Source: Fragilaria crotonensis (Eukaryota > Bacillariophyta > Fragilariophyceae > Fragilariales > Fragilariaceae). From it: a stretch of DNA of 64,000 bases. Each line of letters begins with the position of its first letter. Within the stretch, counting starts at the first letter, position 1. Location of the stretch: the NCBI GenBank assembly GCA_022925895.1, contig JAKSYS010000018.1, forward strand, positions 1-64,000, read 5' to 3'. The translations under genes were made by a program, and so were the position numbers. The notes under the pieces are model-generated. The model worked only from the letters and a program-made list of their open reading frames with translations. It was not told where the DNA came from and ran no database searches. Below, piece after piece: positions 1 to 11,206 of this stretch.

Positions 1-2241
1 ATTCGTGCGAGTATTCATGTTGATTCGGGAATCGTTCCGCACTTAGAACGTGAACATGATTCATTTATAATGGATTGGGTTGTTCATTCTGGAAAGTTCA
101 CGGCAGGTGAGATCCGACGCATTAACTACTGTCGTCTATTCCTTCAAGTGGTTACTATTTCAGATCTGGTGACGGTAGATGGGACATATCTTGATTTGTC
201 TAAAGTGGAAGGGGCCCCATCCTTGCAGAGTAGTCGTACTCGATGGATTCAAATTCACCAGGATAAACCGTCTACGCCGACGTGGAAGTTATGGAAGAAG
301 GCGAATCGGTTGTGGAGTAACTCTTCGGGAAAACTATTACAACCCTCGGACCATTTCTGAGAGACCATCGAGAGCGACGCATGGATTTCTCGTATGGGTA
401 TCGGAACAAAGTGGCCATTAGGACTGTTGATGGATACGTGGAATGTCTCAATACAACAAATGGAAAATTAAAAGAGACAGGAAAGCTATTATCCTATAAT
501 CATCTTCCAAGATCTGCCGCTCGGTTGCCGTCCGAATGCTGGAAGCATCAGATGAGTGGGAACTTCTCAGTAAAGCGACTCAAAGAACCGAAAAGCCATC
601 GCTTCCTATCCCGAGAACGTTCGAACAATTTATTGCGCAATTAGACCCATGGGAAGAAGATCTCCTTCGTTATACGAGTACATCGTATGATCCTCGGATG
701 ACAGTTCTGGAGTTGCAAGATGGCTTTTTCGCGGGCTGCGATGGATCGTCAAAGCATAACACTCAGGGTGCATTTGGGTGGATGATTAGTGCTCCGACGG
801 GTGAACGTATGGCAAGTGGAAACGGACCCTCCAGGGGGGCCACGGTAGATTCGTATCGTGCTGAGTGCAGTGGCATGTTGGCAATTCTTCGTTTTCTTAT
901 TCGTTTGGCCGAATATTCTGAAATGTTTGGTGAGTGGACGGGCACGATAGGGACTGATAGTCAAAGCTTACTAGATCGGTTATTCGGGAAACAGAAAGAA
1001 GGTCAAGAACCATTGGAGTATGTTGCGACACATTTGCAACCCTTGGATGTCTTGACACCTGAATGGGATCTTCTCATCGAGATTCAAGCATCCCTACGTC
1101 GACTACCCGATATCCGACTCCAATACGTTAAAGGACATCAAGACAACGATACTCCTTATCAACGATTATCACTCATGTCTCAACTCAATGTTGATGCTGA
1201 CAAGCTGGCCACTCGTTATCAGGAAGAGTTTGGGATGTCACGGCCACATGTTTTAATGTCACCCAATGGGAGCATATCTTCTTCTAAACGACGGCATGGT
1301 CACTGCAAACTTCGACGCAGTAATTCGGTATGCAGCCACCGCTCCTGGACTTCGCGAATATATAAAAGTCAAGAACCATTGGAATGAAACAATCATGCGT
1401 CACATTAATTGGGATGCTCACGCTAAAGCCGAAAAGCTCCATCAAGCGACATTCATTTCTCGAAACTTGTCCACGACTGTCTTCCAACACACAGCATGCG
1501 AAATCGAATCGACTCGGGTAAACGAACGTGTCCATTATGTTCTTGTGACCGGGAAACGCGCGATCATGTCATTCGATGTCCTGCAGAGGCTCGGTCGAAT
1601 TGGAGACGTGAACTGTTTACACGCTTAAACACTTTTCATGATCAAGAGAAGACTAGCCCTCTAATCCGGCATTTACTTCAGAGGCGTTGCTCCAGTGGCT
1701 TCAATCGGAAGACAATATGACGGGTGTCACCAATATTTTACCCAACGGAGCTCAGAAATCATTATTCAGCAGAATGTTATCGGTTGGCGTCAGATATTCA
1801 ATGGACGATTTAGCAACGAATGGAGCATCAGGCAGGAAGCTTATTACCGACGAGTGGTCCCAAAGAAACATGGCACGAAAGCTCAGCGAACCGGCGCCCG
1901 ATGGCAGCGACAACTTATCTTGGTCATATGGGAATGGTGGTATGAACTTTGGAAGTCCCGCAACGCTGACGTGCGGAGTTGATAAACAAACACACGCTGT
2001 AGCTGAACGCCGAGAGGTAAACCGGAGATTAGAAGAGATATATGACCAGCGGCATCAATTGGAACCTCAGATCCAGCATTTGTTGCTTCCTACTCTTCAG
2101 GACCATGCTCAGCGACCTACATGGGTGAATCAAAACTGGCTTGCTGTCAATGCACAAATTCTAAGAGACAGTATGCGTCGGGCTAAGTCACGAGCCATTC
2201 AAGGAGTGCGGTCGATTCGTACATATTTTGTCTCCACGTGA
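1..2241 (+). pseudogene. Non-LTR retrotransposon 3' part (RNase H and zinc-knuckle tail), decayed
   Basis: Remnant of a LINE-like polyprotein, cut by the window start. The first 420 bases read, in shifting frames, as the region after the reverse transcriptase (IRRINYCRL, then RTRWIQIHQDKPSTP). 536-1260 is a type I RNase H domain with its acidic residues in order: GCDGSS, YRAECSGM, GTDSQSLL and, after VKGHQDND, LNVDADKLA. Downstream frames hold HWNETIMRHINWDAHAKA (1266-1628), a CPLC..H..RCP zinc-knuckle-like motif (1496-1720), a Trp-rich WEWWYELWKSRNADV stretch (1695-1982) and a basic tail ending at 2241. At least four frame changes show it is dead. The RNase H call is firm; assignment to a specific LINE clade is not possible without the RT. 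Confidence 0.8.
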
Positions 2242-2517
2242 TTTGATTGTTTGTGGAAGCACTTTTTATTGGACAGTACCCGTATAGAGTACTGTTCAAT
2301 CGTGTGAGTCGAGTTTTCTAGTCAGTGAGAACAGCGGCAGCACGTTAAACGATTTTAGGTCTTTTTTTTTTTTTACAGCAGGCTCGTAGATCTGACACCT
2401 GCAAAATGTTGATTAGGGCAAGCAAGACCGACCAATACCAAGGTCCCAGAGTTTGGTTCTGCAAAATGACACATGAGCCCATTGCTGACCCAATGTCAAT
2501 GCCATTTTGAAGCACAT
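2242..2517. other. Intergenic, poly-T tract
   Basis: No gene seen. A T13 run at 2362-2374 is followed by ACAGCAG. It could be the end of an inserted retroelement or a fortuitous acceptor-like sequence. Confidence 0.4.
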
Positions 2518-2599
2518 GGATGACTGCATTACCTATAATACAAGCACACGGATGACTGCATTACCTATAATACAAGCACACGGATGACTGCATTACCTA
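2518..2599. repeat. 32-bp tandem repeat, 2.6 copies
   Basis: Units start at 2518, 2550 and 2582, each beginning GGATGACTGCATTACC. The third unit is broken at 2599 by the Helitron that starts at 2600. After the Helitron, 8482 continues with TAAT, the next four bases expected of the unit, supporting the insertion point. Confidence 0.85.
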
Positions 2600-3182
2600 T
2601 CCTACTATATTATAAATTAATTGTGTGCGTGTGTGCGTGTGTGCGTGCGTGCGTCTGTTACGGAGTATGACCACTCTGGGGTACTGGATCAAATGAATAC
2701 TGTCTGAATTTTTTTACTGTGCGCAATACGCAGTACAGTGGTCTCACTACGGAGCTTCGCCAGGGTTGAGTACTGAAAGTAAACAGTAACCAAGAAGCTT
2801 CGCCAGTATTGGTGCTTGGCCTCCCCATGAACGCAAATTTTTTGATTCCAAAAGTCAACCCTTACTCAAATAACGTTTTATTAACGGTGGGTTATTTCGT
2901 TTTTTAAAAAATAACGCTTTATTAACGGCAGGTTGCGTCGTGAAGTTGTATTATTGGTGGTCATTGCACAGTACTGTACGCTGGCTGTACTGTAGTCCCT
3001 GTTACGACTCTACATTGTACTCCAGTACAACATACACTCACTCACTATAAGATGTACTCGAGTACTGTACAGTATGGTACTGTACGCTGTACTGTAGACT
3101 CCAGTACCTCATACACCTACAGTAATTGTACCGCTCACATAATTCCTTGCTTCCAATTCTTTCCAATCAGCATATAACCATT

Positions 3183-6100
3183 ATGTCACACCCAAGTAAA
3201 CATTCACTATCAACAAAGCCAGCTGCCATTGCAGCAAGGAAAAGCGTGCCAAACTTAAACCTGTCCCAAGAAGAAGGTGGTGACCCTGTAGCTGCCACAC
3301 AGATGGCCGCCATCACCACCAGGAACCGTGAGCAGAAGAGACAAACACGTCTGGAGCGCCTCCAGAGATCTCAAGAAGGTGACCCTGTTGCTGTCACACA
3401 GATGGCCGCCATCACCACTCAGCACCAAGAGCACATGAGACAAACACGTCTGGAGCGCCTCCAGAGATCTCAAGAAGGTGACCCTGTTGCTGCCACACAG
3501 ATGGCTGCCATCACCACCAGGAACCAAGAGCAGATGAGACAAACACGTCTGGAGCGCCTCCAGAGATCTCAAGAAGGTGACCCTGTTGCTGCCACACAGA
3601 TGGCTGCCATCACCACTCAGCACCAAGAGCACATGAGACAAACACGTCTGGAGCGCCTCCAGAGATCTCAAGAAGGTGACCCTGTTGCTGCCACACAGAT
3701 GGCTGCCATCACCACCAGGAACCAAGAGCACATGAGACAAACACGTCAGGAGCGCCTCCAGAGATCTCAAGAAGGTGACCCTGTTGCTGCCACACAGATG
3801 GCTGCCATCACCACTCAGCACCAAGAGCACATGAGACAAACACGTCTGGAGCGCCTCCAGAGATCTCAAGAAGGTGACCCTGTTGCTGCCACACAGATGG
3901 CTGCCATCACCACCAGGAACCAAGAGCACATGAGACAAACACGTCTGGAGCGCCTCCAGAGATCTCAAGAAGGTGACCCTGTTGCTGCCACACAGATGGC
4001 TGCCATCACCACTCAGCACCAAGAGCACATGAGACAAACACGCCAAAGTTGCCAACGCACCAATGGCGCAGCCTATTCATCTGCTCCTGCTCCAGCACGT
4101 CATGTCCTTGGCCCATGCACAGTTGAATGTCAGGGCTGCTCTGCACTGCATTTTCCAAATGAATCAAGGTCTGAAAGGGGCTACTTTTCATCTTGCTGTG
4201 CCAAGGGCAAGGTATCTCTCCTCCCTCTTGATCCCACACCAAATGTGTTGATGGATCTTTTTCATGCACATGAATTGTTCATGCCACACATCCGTGCCTA
4301 CAACTCTGCCTTGAGTTTTGCCTCAATAGGCGCTAATGTGGATGATGCTTTGATTGATAGGAGTTGTGGAATTTATACTTTTCGCATTCATGGCTCAATG
4401 TACCACCGGTTAGGATCATTGCTCCCAGAACCTGGACAGCATCCTGCTTTTGCACAACTCTATTTCTATGACACTAACCATGAGGTGGACAATCGTTTAC
4501 ATCATTTGAATACCTTGGACAGGAATACTTTGGTTTTATTGCAGCAAATGATTCAGAATCAAAACCGGCTGTATGGATTATTCAAGCAAGCTCTTGATGA
4601 GGAAACCTTGGCCAGTAATACTGATGGTAATCATGATGTTGAATTGCCTGGCCACAATGTTGCAATGCATATCCTGGATCAACCTGAATTGGACAACAGA
4701 CGGTACAATGCACCAAGTTCCAGTGAGGTAGCTGTGATTCTTCCTGACGAAGGTTCAGGTAACCGTGATATTCGAGTATTGCCGTGCTGGAGCAATTCAG
4801 TCAATCTCAGAGCTCCATCCCGACTATTCTCCACTGGCATATGTACTCCTTTTTCCAACAGGCTCCCCAGAGGCTGGCATCCTGGCATGATGCAAACTGG
4901 TCCAAATGCTACGACTCCACATTTGACAAGATTAACTTGCCTCATGCATGCTGCATTTCGGCTTTTGTACGACCTGCTGCTCAGTTCTCCAATCACCTTC
5001 ACTTTGCAGGGAAGCTGTTTCACCAATACATTGTGGACTGCTATGCCCAAGTGGAACAAGGCCGTCTTAATTTCATCCGTCTTAATCAACCAAGATTGCG
5101 TGCTGAACTTTATCAAGGCATTGCAGATGCTGTTGCTGGTGAGGATGTGACAAACACTCGACAGCTGGGGCGACGAATCATTCTGCCTTCATCTCACATT
5201 GGAAGTGCAAGAAACATGCACCAGCTTTGCCAGGATGCATTGGCAATTGTTCGCCGAATGGGCAAGCCAGACCTCTTTATTACAATGACAACCAATCCGC
5301 AGTGGCCAGAAGTTGTTGAAAACCTTCTTCCTGGCCAAACTGTAAATGACAGACCAGATTTGGTGGCACGAGTGTTCCATCTCAAGTTTACAGAGATGAT
5401 GATTGACCTCCAGAAGCGGCAAGTGCTTGGAAGGGTTGTGGCTGCTATCTACACCATCGAATTTCAGAAGCGAGGATTGCCGCATGCACATGTACTGGTC
5501 ATTTTGGCAGAGAATGACAAACCGCGCACAGAATCTGACATTGACCATATTGTTTCAGCTGAGATCCCAGATGCATTGATAGATCCTGAACTTTTGCAAC
5601 TGTGAAGAGGTGTATGTTGCATGGGCCCTGTGGCACCAAAGTTTCCCCAATCGATGGAAAATTTGAAGTGTTGTAATAGTTCTACAAAGCCAGCAGGTGA
5701 ATGCAAGGACAAGTATCCCGGCCCTTTCAAGATGAGACAACACTCAATGATGATGGATTCCCTCAATATCATCGACGTGATGATGGAAGGACTGTAACTG
5801 TTCGAGGAGCTGAGTTGGACAACCGCTGGGTTGTGCCATATAATTGCCATCTTACCAAGAAGTATGATTGTCATATCAATGTTGAGGTGTGCAATTCAGT
5901 GCAGGCCGTCAAGTACCTCTACAAGTATGTATACAAGGGACACGACCGTGCTGCAGTCCAGATGGGGGAAGATGTTGATGAGATCAAGCTCTATCTTGAT
6001 GGACGTTATGTCTCTGCATCAGAGGCATGCTGGCGCCTCTTCAGCCTTCGTCTACATTCAGAGAAGCCCAATGTGATGCGCCTAATGTTCCATCTTCCCA

Positions 6101-8305
6101 ATCAGCAATCGGTGGTTTTTGAGGAAAATGAAAATGTTGCTCAAGTGCTTGCAAGAGGACCACCCTGTACACAATTGACTGCCTGGTTGGACCTCAATCG
6201 GCATGATCAGTATGCTCGCCAGTTCCTTTATCATGACATCCCACAACACTACACATGGAAAAGTGCTGGTGTCGAGAAGTGCTGGGTACGACGCTCCAAT
6301 CACCGGCAGACATTCCCCACTGTGTCTCGCCTCTACAGTGCTTCCCCTTCTTCTGGTGAGAGATACTTCCTGCGAAGGATGTTGACTGTAGTGAAAGGTG
6401 CAACAAGCTTTGAAGCTCTGAACCGTTGATGATGTACTTTGTCCAACATTTCAAGATGCCTGTCGTACATTGGGTCTTCTAGATGATGATACTGAGTGGC
6501 ATCGAGCCATGCAGGAAGCCACACAGACACTCTCCCCAGCAAGGCTCAGAAGACTTTTGCAATCATCCTCTTCAACTGTGATGTCTCTGACCCAAGGTCA
6601 CTCTATGACTCTCACTGGGCTGCCCTGTCAGAAGACTATGCACACCGTCAACCCAGCCTTAGTGAACAACACCTGCAGGACCTCCTTGTGCGTAAACTTG
6701 ATGCCCTTCTGGGGATAATGCACAGCCGTTCTGTATTCGAATGGATACCATCCCTCCGCACACTTCTGGTTGAGGAGCATGGGAGTGCCATGGACAACAA
6801 TTCAGTCAACCATTTGTTAGAATTGCAGCTGTCATCATCCAACACTGATATTCAACAGCAGCTGGATCGCCTCCCTCTCCTGAATCTTGAACAGCGTGCT
6901 ATTTTTGATGCTGTACTTGCTTCTGTGAACAACAATGCTGGTACTGAAACTCAGAAAAATGTTTATTTTGTTGATGGACCTGCAGGCTCAGGTAAGACGG
7001 AGTTGTTCAGGATGATCCTTGCCAAGGTGCGCAGTGAAGGGAAGGTTGCCCTTGCAACTGCCATATCAGGCATTGCTGCCTCAAACTTTGCCCCTTTGGG
7101 CCGTACTCTGCACTATATATCCGGGCTTCCAATTCAATTATATGAAACATCCATGTGCAACCTATCAAAAGAGAAGGCAGAAGTTATGAAGGTTGCAAAG
7201 ATTTTGATCATTGATGAGATCACAATGCTTAAGGGTGTTGGTCTTGATGTTCTTTCACAGTCTCTTTGTGATTTACTTGAACGTAATGATGCTCCTTTTG
7301 GTGGCTTGGTTGTCGTCATGGGTGGTGACTTTCGTCAAGTGCTTCCCATACTACGCCATGCTGGAAGAGCTACCACTGTGCATTCAACTGTCCTACAATC
7401 CAAAGTCTGGCAAACATCATCTGTGAATGTAATGCAACTCTCTGAAAATATGCGATTGCGAATGGACTTACAGAACACGAATGCTAACCCAGAGTTCCAA
7501 GAAGTACTTTCCCATTTTGCATCTTTCCTGTTGAGGATCGGCGAGGATATGGAGCCTTCCCCAATAAATCTACCATCTTATATATTCCAGCCTCAGGATA
7601 CAAACGAACTGGTTGAGCATGTGTTTGATGATTTTTCTTCCAATGAACCAGCCTATTGGTCTGAACGTGCTATTCTATGTCCTAAAAACAAAGATGTTCA
7701 AAGAATCAATGATATGGTAACCTCAAGGCTACCTCATGATGAACATGTGTTTCTCAGTATTGACAACATCATATCTGAGGAACCTAATGATCCTGCACAT
7801 ACCCTCTATCCTCCTGAATTCCTGAACTCTTTGGAGCTATCTGGCCTTCCACCACATTGCCTCACTCTGAAAAAGGCATGTTGGTCATGCTGCTCGAAAC
7901 CTATCAAGCACACTCAGCAATGGCACCCGTCTCATTGTTCGCCGTATCTCACAGTCTGTCCTCCAGTGTTTGATTCCTACCACTGCAGAAATTGTGGACA
8001 TACCACGGATTGCTCTCCTATCACCTCAAGATGAGCTGCCATTTGTCTTCAAACGACGTCAGTTTCCAGTTCAACCAGCATATGCAATGACGATCAACAA
8101 GAGTCAAGGTCAAACATTGCGAAGAGTTGGCATTTTCTTGCCACAAGGTGTATTTGCACATGGCCAGCTTTACGTTGCTCTCTCAAGAGTTCGTAACCCA
8201 CATGATCTTTTCATATTTACTGATGGTCATCTTCTGCACAACATTGTTTATAAGGAGGTCCTGATATCAAAACTGTGCCCTCAGTATCATCAACAGGATT
8301 TGTAA
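3183..8305 (+). pseudogene. Helitron Rep-helicase polyprotein, frameshifted
   Basis: Replication initiator plus PIF1-type helicase of the enclosing Helitron. The first ATG in frame is 3183. Order: eight 33-residue repeats; a Helitron-like N domain (RRYNAP.., SISELHPDYSPLAYVLLFPTG in a second frame near 4800); Rep motifs FITMTTNPQWPEV (about 5275) and the His-X-His-type QKRGLPHAHVLV (about 5465); then YLYKYVYKGHD (about 5920) with the paired tyrosines expected for strand transfer. The helicase has Walker A GPAGSGKT (about 6980), Walker B LIIDEI (about 7205), GGDFRQVLP and, in another frame, TINKSQGQTL and YVALSRVR (7970-8305). Breaks occur near 4780, 4860, 5600, 6425, 6550 and 7880. Known role of the family: nicking by the Rep tyrosines and unwinding by the helicase. 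Confidence 0.88.
3279..4043 (+). repeat. Eight 99-bp coding repeats in Helitron ORF
   Basis: Eight in-frame 33-residue units start at 3279 and every 99 bases to 3972. Each begins GDPVAATQMAAITT and ends RLERLQRSQE. Units alternate between a TTRN form and a TTQH form, so the true repeat period is a 66-residue (198-bp) dimer repeated four times. The units are charged and Gln-rich, as expected of a helical linker; their function is unknown. Confidence 0.9.
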
Positions 8306-8481
8306 ACAACTTCAATACTGTGTATTTTGGCAATCTAAATTAGAATTTGTCACTTTTTTTCCTCATCTAATTGTGTTGTAAAACACGTCATTTGCAGCAC
8401 GCTTGCCACTACACACAACCGTGAACAACCCATACCGTACACGTATTCCAAAAGTCCGACCAATTGGGAGGCACCCACTAG

Positions 8482-8791
8482 TAATCTATAATACAAAAAG
8501 ATAACATAACATTTCTTGCGTGATGGTCGTTTTACATATATTAAAAGAAGTGCTTGCCAGCAATCGCACGAAGCAACATATATATGTAGAGAAGGATATA
8601 AGTGCACGTAAGCGAGGTTCAGAAAAGGCTGGCGACACAAGTAGATTCAACGTCGGTTTCTATATGCAGATGGCGTTCAAAAAAAGTTACCTTCAACTCG
8701 CTTGTGAACAGGCGAATCCAAATTCGAGCACTCGCATGAACCGTGAAGGCACATTGAAGGAGGGGTTGGCAACCAGATTCGAGCTCCAACC
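8482..8791. other. Upstream region of the DUF6824 gene
   Basis: About 310 bases between the Helitron end and the next start codon, AT-rich at first. No gene recognised. It presumably holds the promoter and 5' UTR of the DUF6824 gene. Confidence 0.4.
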
Positions 8792-9727
8792 ATGTTGTTG
8801 ATTCAGCCGACAGACATTTTGCTTGGACGAGGTCCCGGGTGCTACAACAACCCAGGCAACATGGTCTTTCGCAAAATGGTGAAGGAATACGCGTTCCACT
8901 ATACGAATACAGCACTTCGAAGGGAAAAGACAGCCGTCGTCAAGATGTTGATTATCAAGCTTGAAGCGCTGGGTTATCGTTTTCTCCAGAGATCCTCAAC
9001 TGGGACCTGGATTGAAGCGCCTCATCATATGGCCGTGAACAAGGTGGGTCACGGACTTCGAGATGCTCGACTGTCAACGGCTACGATCGGGGGAAACATG
9101 AAAGTGGTTCCGAAGAACTTCCGTCCCGCCATTACAGAACAAAAAGTACACAGACCAGGCCAAGGACAATAGGGCCGAGATCACTATTGACGACGAGGCC
9201 CCTCATTGCCATGGTGCTCCAACAAAGCCAGAGAAGAATACCAATGCATTCGTTTCCTCCCCGAAAACACCTTTTGACTTCACTTCGGCGCTGCAGGAAA
9301 ACCCACTTGCTGTGCTTGAAGAAGCTTCCAAGCATAGAAAGAACGGTTGCATTACAGTCAACACTATTTCTGAGCAAAGGCATCATAAACCTCTTTCCCC
9401 CTCAGACTCTGAGGTGGATCAACCGTCGGAACATTCAGATCGACGTTGGGAGGACTTGAATGATGCTTCGATGCTGCCAGCTGTCTCACCTATTAATTGG
9501 GAAACGCGTGACGCGCATGTTTTGCATTCGGTGGAAGCGACTTTGAATATGTATACAGCTATTTACGGACGGTCCATTGGCAACTTCTTTGTTGGCGATC
9601 CAAATGAGACATTGGGGTGCCAGGTTGAGGATGCGCAGAGCCTTTGCCGCTGGTTTAGTACTCAGTTTTGTGATTGGAATCAGGGCTGCGCACAATAGTA
9701 TTGTTCTTGTATAGTCGCATCTTGAAT

Positions 9728-9895
9728 ATGCAATACAATAGATTGCAATACTTCAAATGGACAATACAATATATTGCAATACTTTAATTGAGCAATACAA
9801 TATATTGCAATACTTCAGATCGACAATACAATATATTGCAATACTTTAATTGAGCAATACAATATATTGCAATACTTCAGAATGACAGTACAATA
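9728..9895. repeat. Palindromic minisatellite, left block
   Basis: About five units of 33-34 bp, each with the near-palindrome CAATACAATATATTGCAATAC followed by CTTYA spacers. Spacers alternate between ATTGAG and AGATCGA-like forms, suggesting dimer-wise amplification. The block is cut by the small Helitron at 9896. Confidence 0.85.
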
Positions 9896-10433
9896 TCCTA
9901 CTCCTTTTTAAATTTGCTTGGTGCGTGTGTGCGTGTGTGTGTGTGTGTGTCTGTTACGGAGTGTGACCACTCTGGGGTACTGTTGCACTGTTACGTGGAT
10001 TACATGTACTACAGGTCTACAGTACATAAATCGACAGTAATTTATGTTGAAACGACAGTGTCTTACCTTACTGTAGTACTGTACTGTACGTATTCAAAGT
10101 TACTGGATGGAATAGTCATATGAATTGGTTGTAAACAGGTTGCTTGACAGATGCTACTGTAAAACATACCGTGCGATGAACTGCAATACTGGGGCATGAC
10201 CACAACACTGGGGGTACTGTGTACTGTACGTCATGTAGTAGCTTACGCCGTTGGTAGCAGGGTACTGCATACTGTAGACTGTAGAACAAAAAATGTGTGT
10301 ATGCCATACTGTAAATGGTCTGTTCCTACGGAGTATTGACCAGTTTGGGGTTTGGGGTACTGCGCGTCCTCTATCCTGTATCCTGTGGTATGTATCATAC
10401 TACTCCGATCAGTTGTGAGGAACCCACTACTAG
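9896..10433. mobile_element. Non-autonomous Helitron (538 bp) nested in the MITE
   Basis: Begins TCCTACT after A (9895) and ends ACCCACTACTAG followed by T (10434). It shares with the large Helitron at 2600 the TCCTACT start, the TGTG microsatellite, the CTGTTACGGAGTGTGACCAC block (9950-9975) and the CCCACT..CTAG end. Removing it joins CAATA to TATTGTAATAC and rebuilds a minisatellite unit, so both ends are defined by the sequence. It has no coding capacity and would depend on a Rep-helicase supplied by another copy. Confidence 0.88.
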
Positions 10434-10562
10434 TATATTGTAATACTTTTAACACTACAACTACTAGTACAATGTATGTACGCTAGTATTGGTAATAGTA
10501 TATTGCACTATTATACAACGTAAATATTGTGGCGCCGCCCGGGCCGGAACCCGGAACACCAA

Positions 10563-10700
10563 CGATTAGAATGCAAGGCGGAAATGACGCATGCTCTCCA
10601 TATGTTACTGTCTTACTGGAGTACTGTATCACCGTAGGTAGACGTGAAAGGGTCAGTATTGTGACGTCATGCTTGACGTCATTTCCTTGCATTCTAATCG
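10563..10700. repeat. Foldback with GC-rich tRNA-like arm
   Basis: 10563-10589 and 10677-10700 are inverted copies of one sequence (CGATTAGAATGCAAGG.. and its complement), differing by a three-base gap, about 87 bases apart. To the left, on the minus strand, GTTCCGGGTTCCGGCC and CGGCGCCA resemble a T-arm plus acceptor end. The T-stem has a mismatch and no 5' half is visible, so I do not call a tRNA. It may be a relic of a tRNA-derived element. Confidence 0.6.
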
Positions 10701-10764
10701 AAACCTGTACGGGCGCATCCATGTACAGTACATACTAGAGTAGTACATAGTACTTGTACCATGC

Positions 10765-11045
10765 CACCGTACAATATATTGTACTCGGAGTACAAGATAT
10801 TGCAATATTAAATATGACAATACAATATATTGCAATAATTCAAAACGACAATACAATATATTGCAATACTCCAGATGGACAATACAATATACTAGTATTG
10901 CAGTAGTTCAGAACAACAATACAATACTCGGAGTATATTGCAATACTTCAGAATGACAATACAATATATTGCAATGCTTTTACTACTACAATATATTGTA
11001 TTGGTAACAATACATAGCAATATATTATAATACAATATATTGTTG
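10765..11045. repeat. Palindromic minisatellite, right block
   Basis: Continuation of the 9728-9895 array on the far side of the nested Helitron and the foldback, with more diverged units still centred on CAATATATTGCAATA. It reaches the right terminal repeat of the MITE. Confidence 0.85.
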
Positions 11046-11206
11046 CGCAGCCCTGATTGGAATAGTGTGGTGTCGACAATAATCCGAGCAGCAATTTTTT
11101 AGGCTCGTAGTATCATACATGTAAGAGCATTCTTTATGGTTGAGGGGTACTACGTCAAAAATCTGACCTTAAACGTTTCTTTACCGACTTAACGGGGGGT
11201 CATCGT

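Larger units (their letters stand above)
2600..8481 (+). mobile_element. Helitron (autonomous type, coding region decayed)
   Basis: Rolling-circle transposon of about 5.9 kb. The 5' end begins TCCTACTATATTATAAA after an A (2599), and the 3' end is CACCCACTAG followed by T (8482). This is the A^TC...CTAG^T rule of Helitrons, with no target-site duplication. A short TGGG/CCCA stem at 8465-8477 lies just before CTAG. The left end carries a TGTGCG microsatellite and a CTGTTACGGAGT..GACCACTCTGGGG block that recurs near the left end of the small Helitron at 9896. Inside is a Rep-helicase coding region (3183-8305) with several frameshifts, so this copy cannot move itself unless the breaks are sequencing errors. 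Confidence 0.85.
9681..11055. mobile_element. hAT-like MITE inserted in DUF6824 gene
   Basis: Left terminus CAGGGCTGCGCACAATA (9681) and right terminus, read inward, CAGGGCTGCGCAACAATA (ending 11055): 17-18-bp terminal inverted repeats differing by one base. They are flanked by a perfect 8-bp duplication ATTGGAAT (9673-9680 and 11056-11063). A CAGGG start and 8-bp duplication are typical of hAT elements. No transposase is present. Without the nested Helitron at 9896-10433 it is 837 bp. The interior is mostly a palindromic minisatellite. Confidence 0.88.
8792..11102 (+). pseudogene. DUF6824 protein gene split by a MITE
   Basis: The start at 8792 opens directly into DILLGRGPGCYNNPGN, then FRKMVKEY..Y, K..VVKMLIIKLEALGYRFL, a W.E motif and a K..HGLRDA tail (residues 6-95). 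This is the DUF6824 pattern, a family expanded in diatoms, of unknown function and often suspected to be nuclear. After about residue 117 the frame shifts by one base in an A5 run near 9140; the second frame is open through 9680 with acidic, Ser/Pro-rich sequence. At 9681 a hAT-like MITE interrupts the gene. Past its target duplication (11056-11063) the same frame resumes at 11064 and stops at TAG 11100-11102 after 12 codons. With the MITE in place the protein instead ends four codons into the element (TAG 9696-9698). Loss is C-terminal only, so the product could still work if the A-run break is an error. Confidence 0.82.

Noticed and set aside
2362-2374. Poly-T as the poly-A tail of an opposite-strand retroposon
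   Set aside because: No matching target duplication or body could be identified.
3279-4043. CRISPR-like array
   Set aside because: Units are 99 bp, contiguous and coding, with no unique spacers.
3255-4055. Long minus-strand open frame opposite the Helitron repeats
   Set aside because: It is the mirror of a 99-bp repeat array with no stop in the opposite frame; repeat structure alone explains its length.
10500-10590. tRNA gene on the minus strand
   Set aside because: Only a 3'-half likeness with a mismatched T-stem and no acceptor 5' strand, D-arm or A box.
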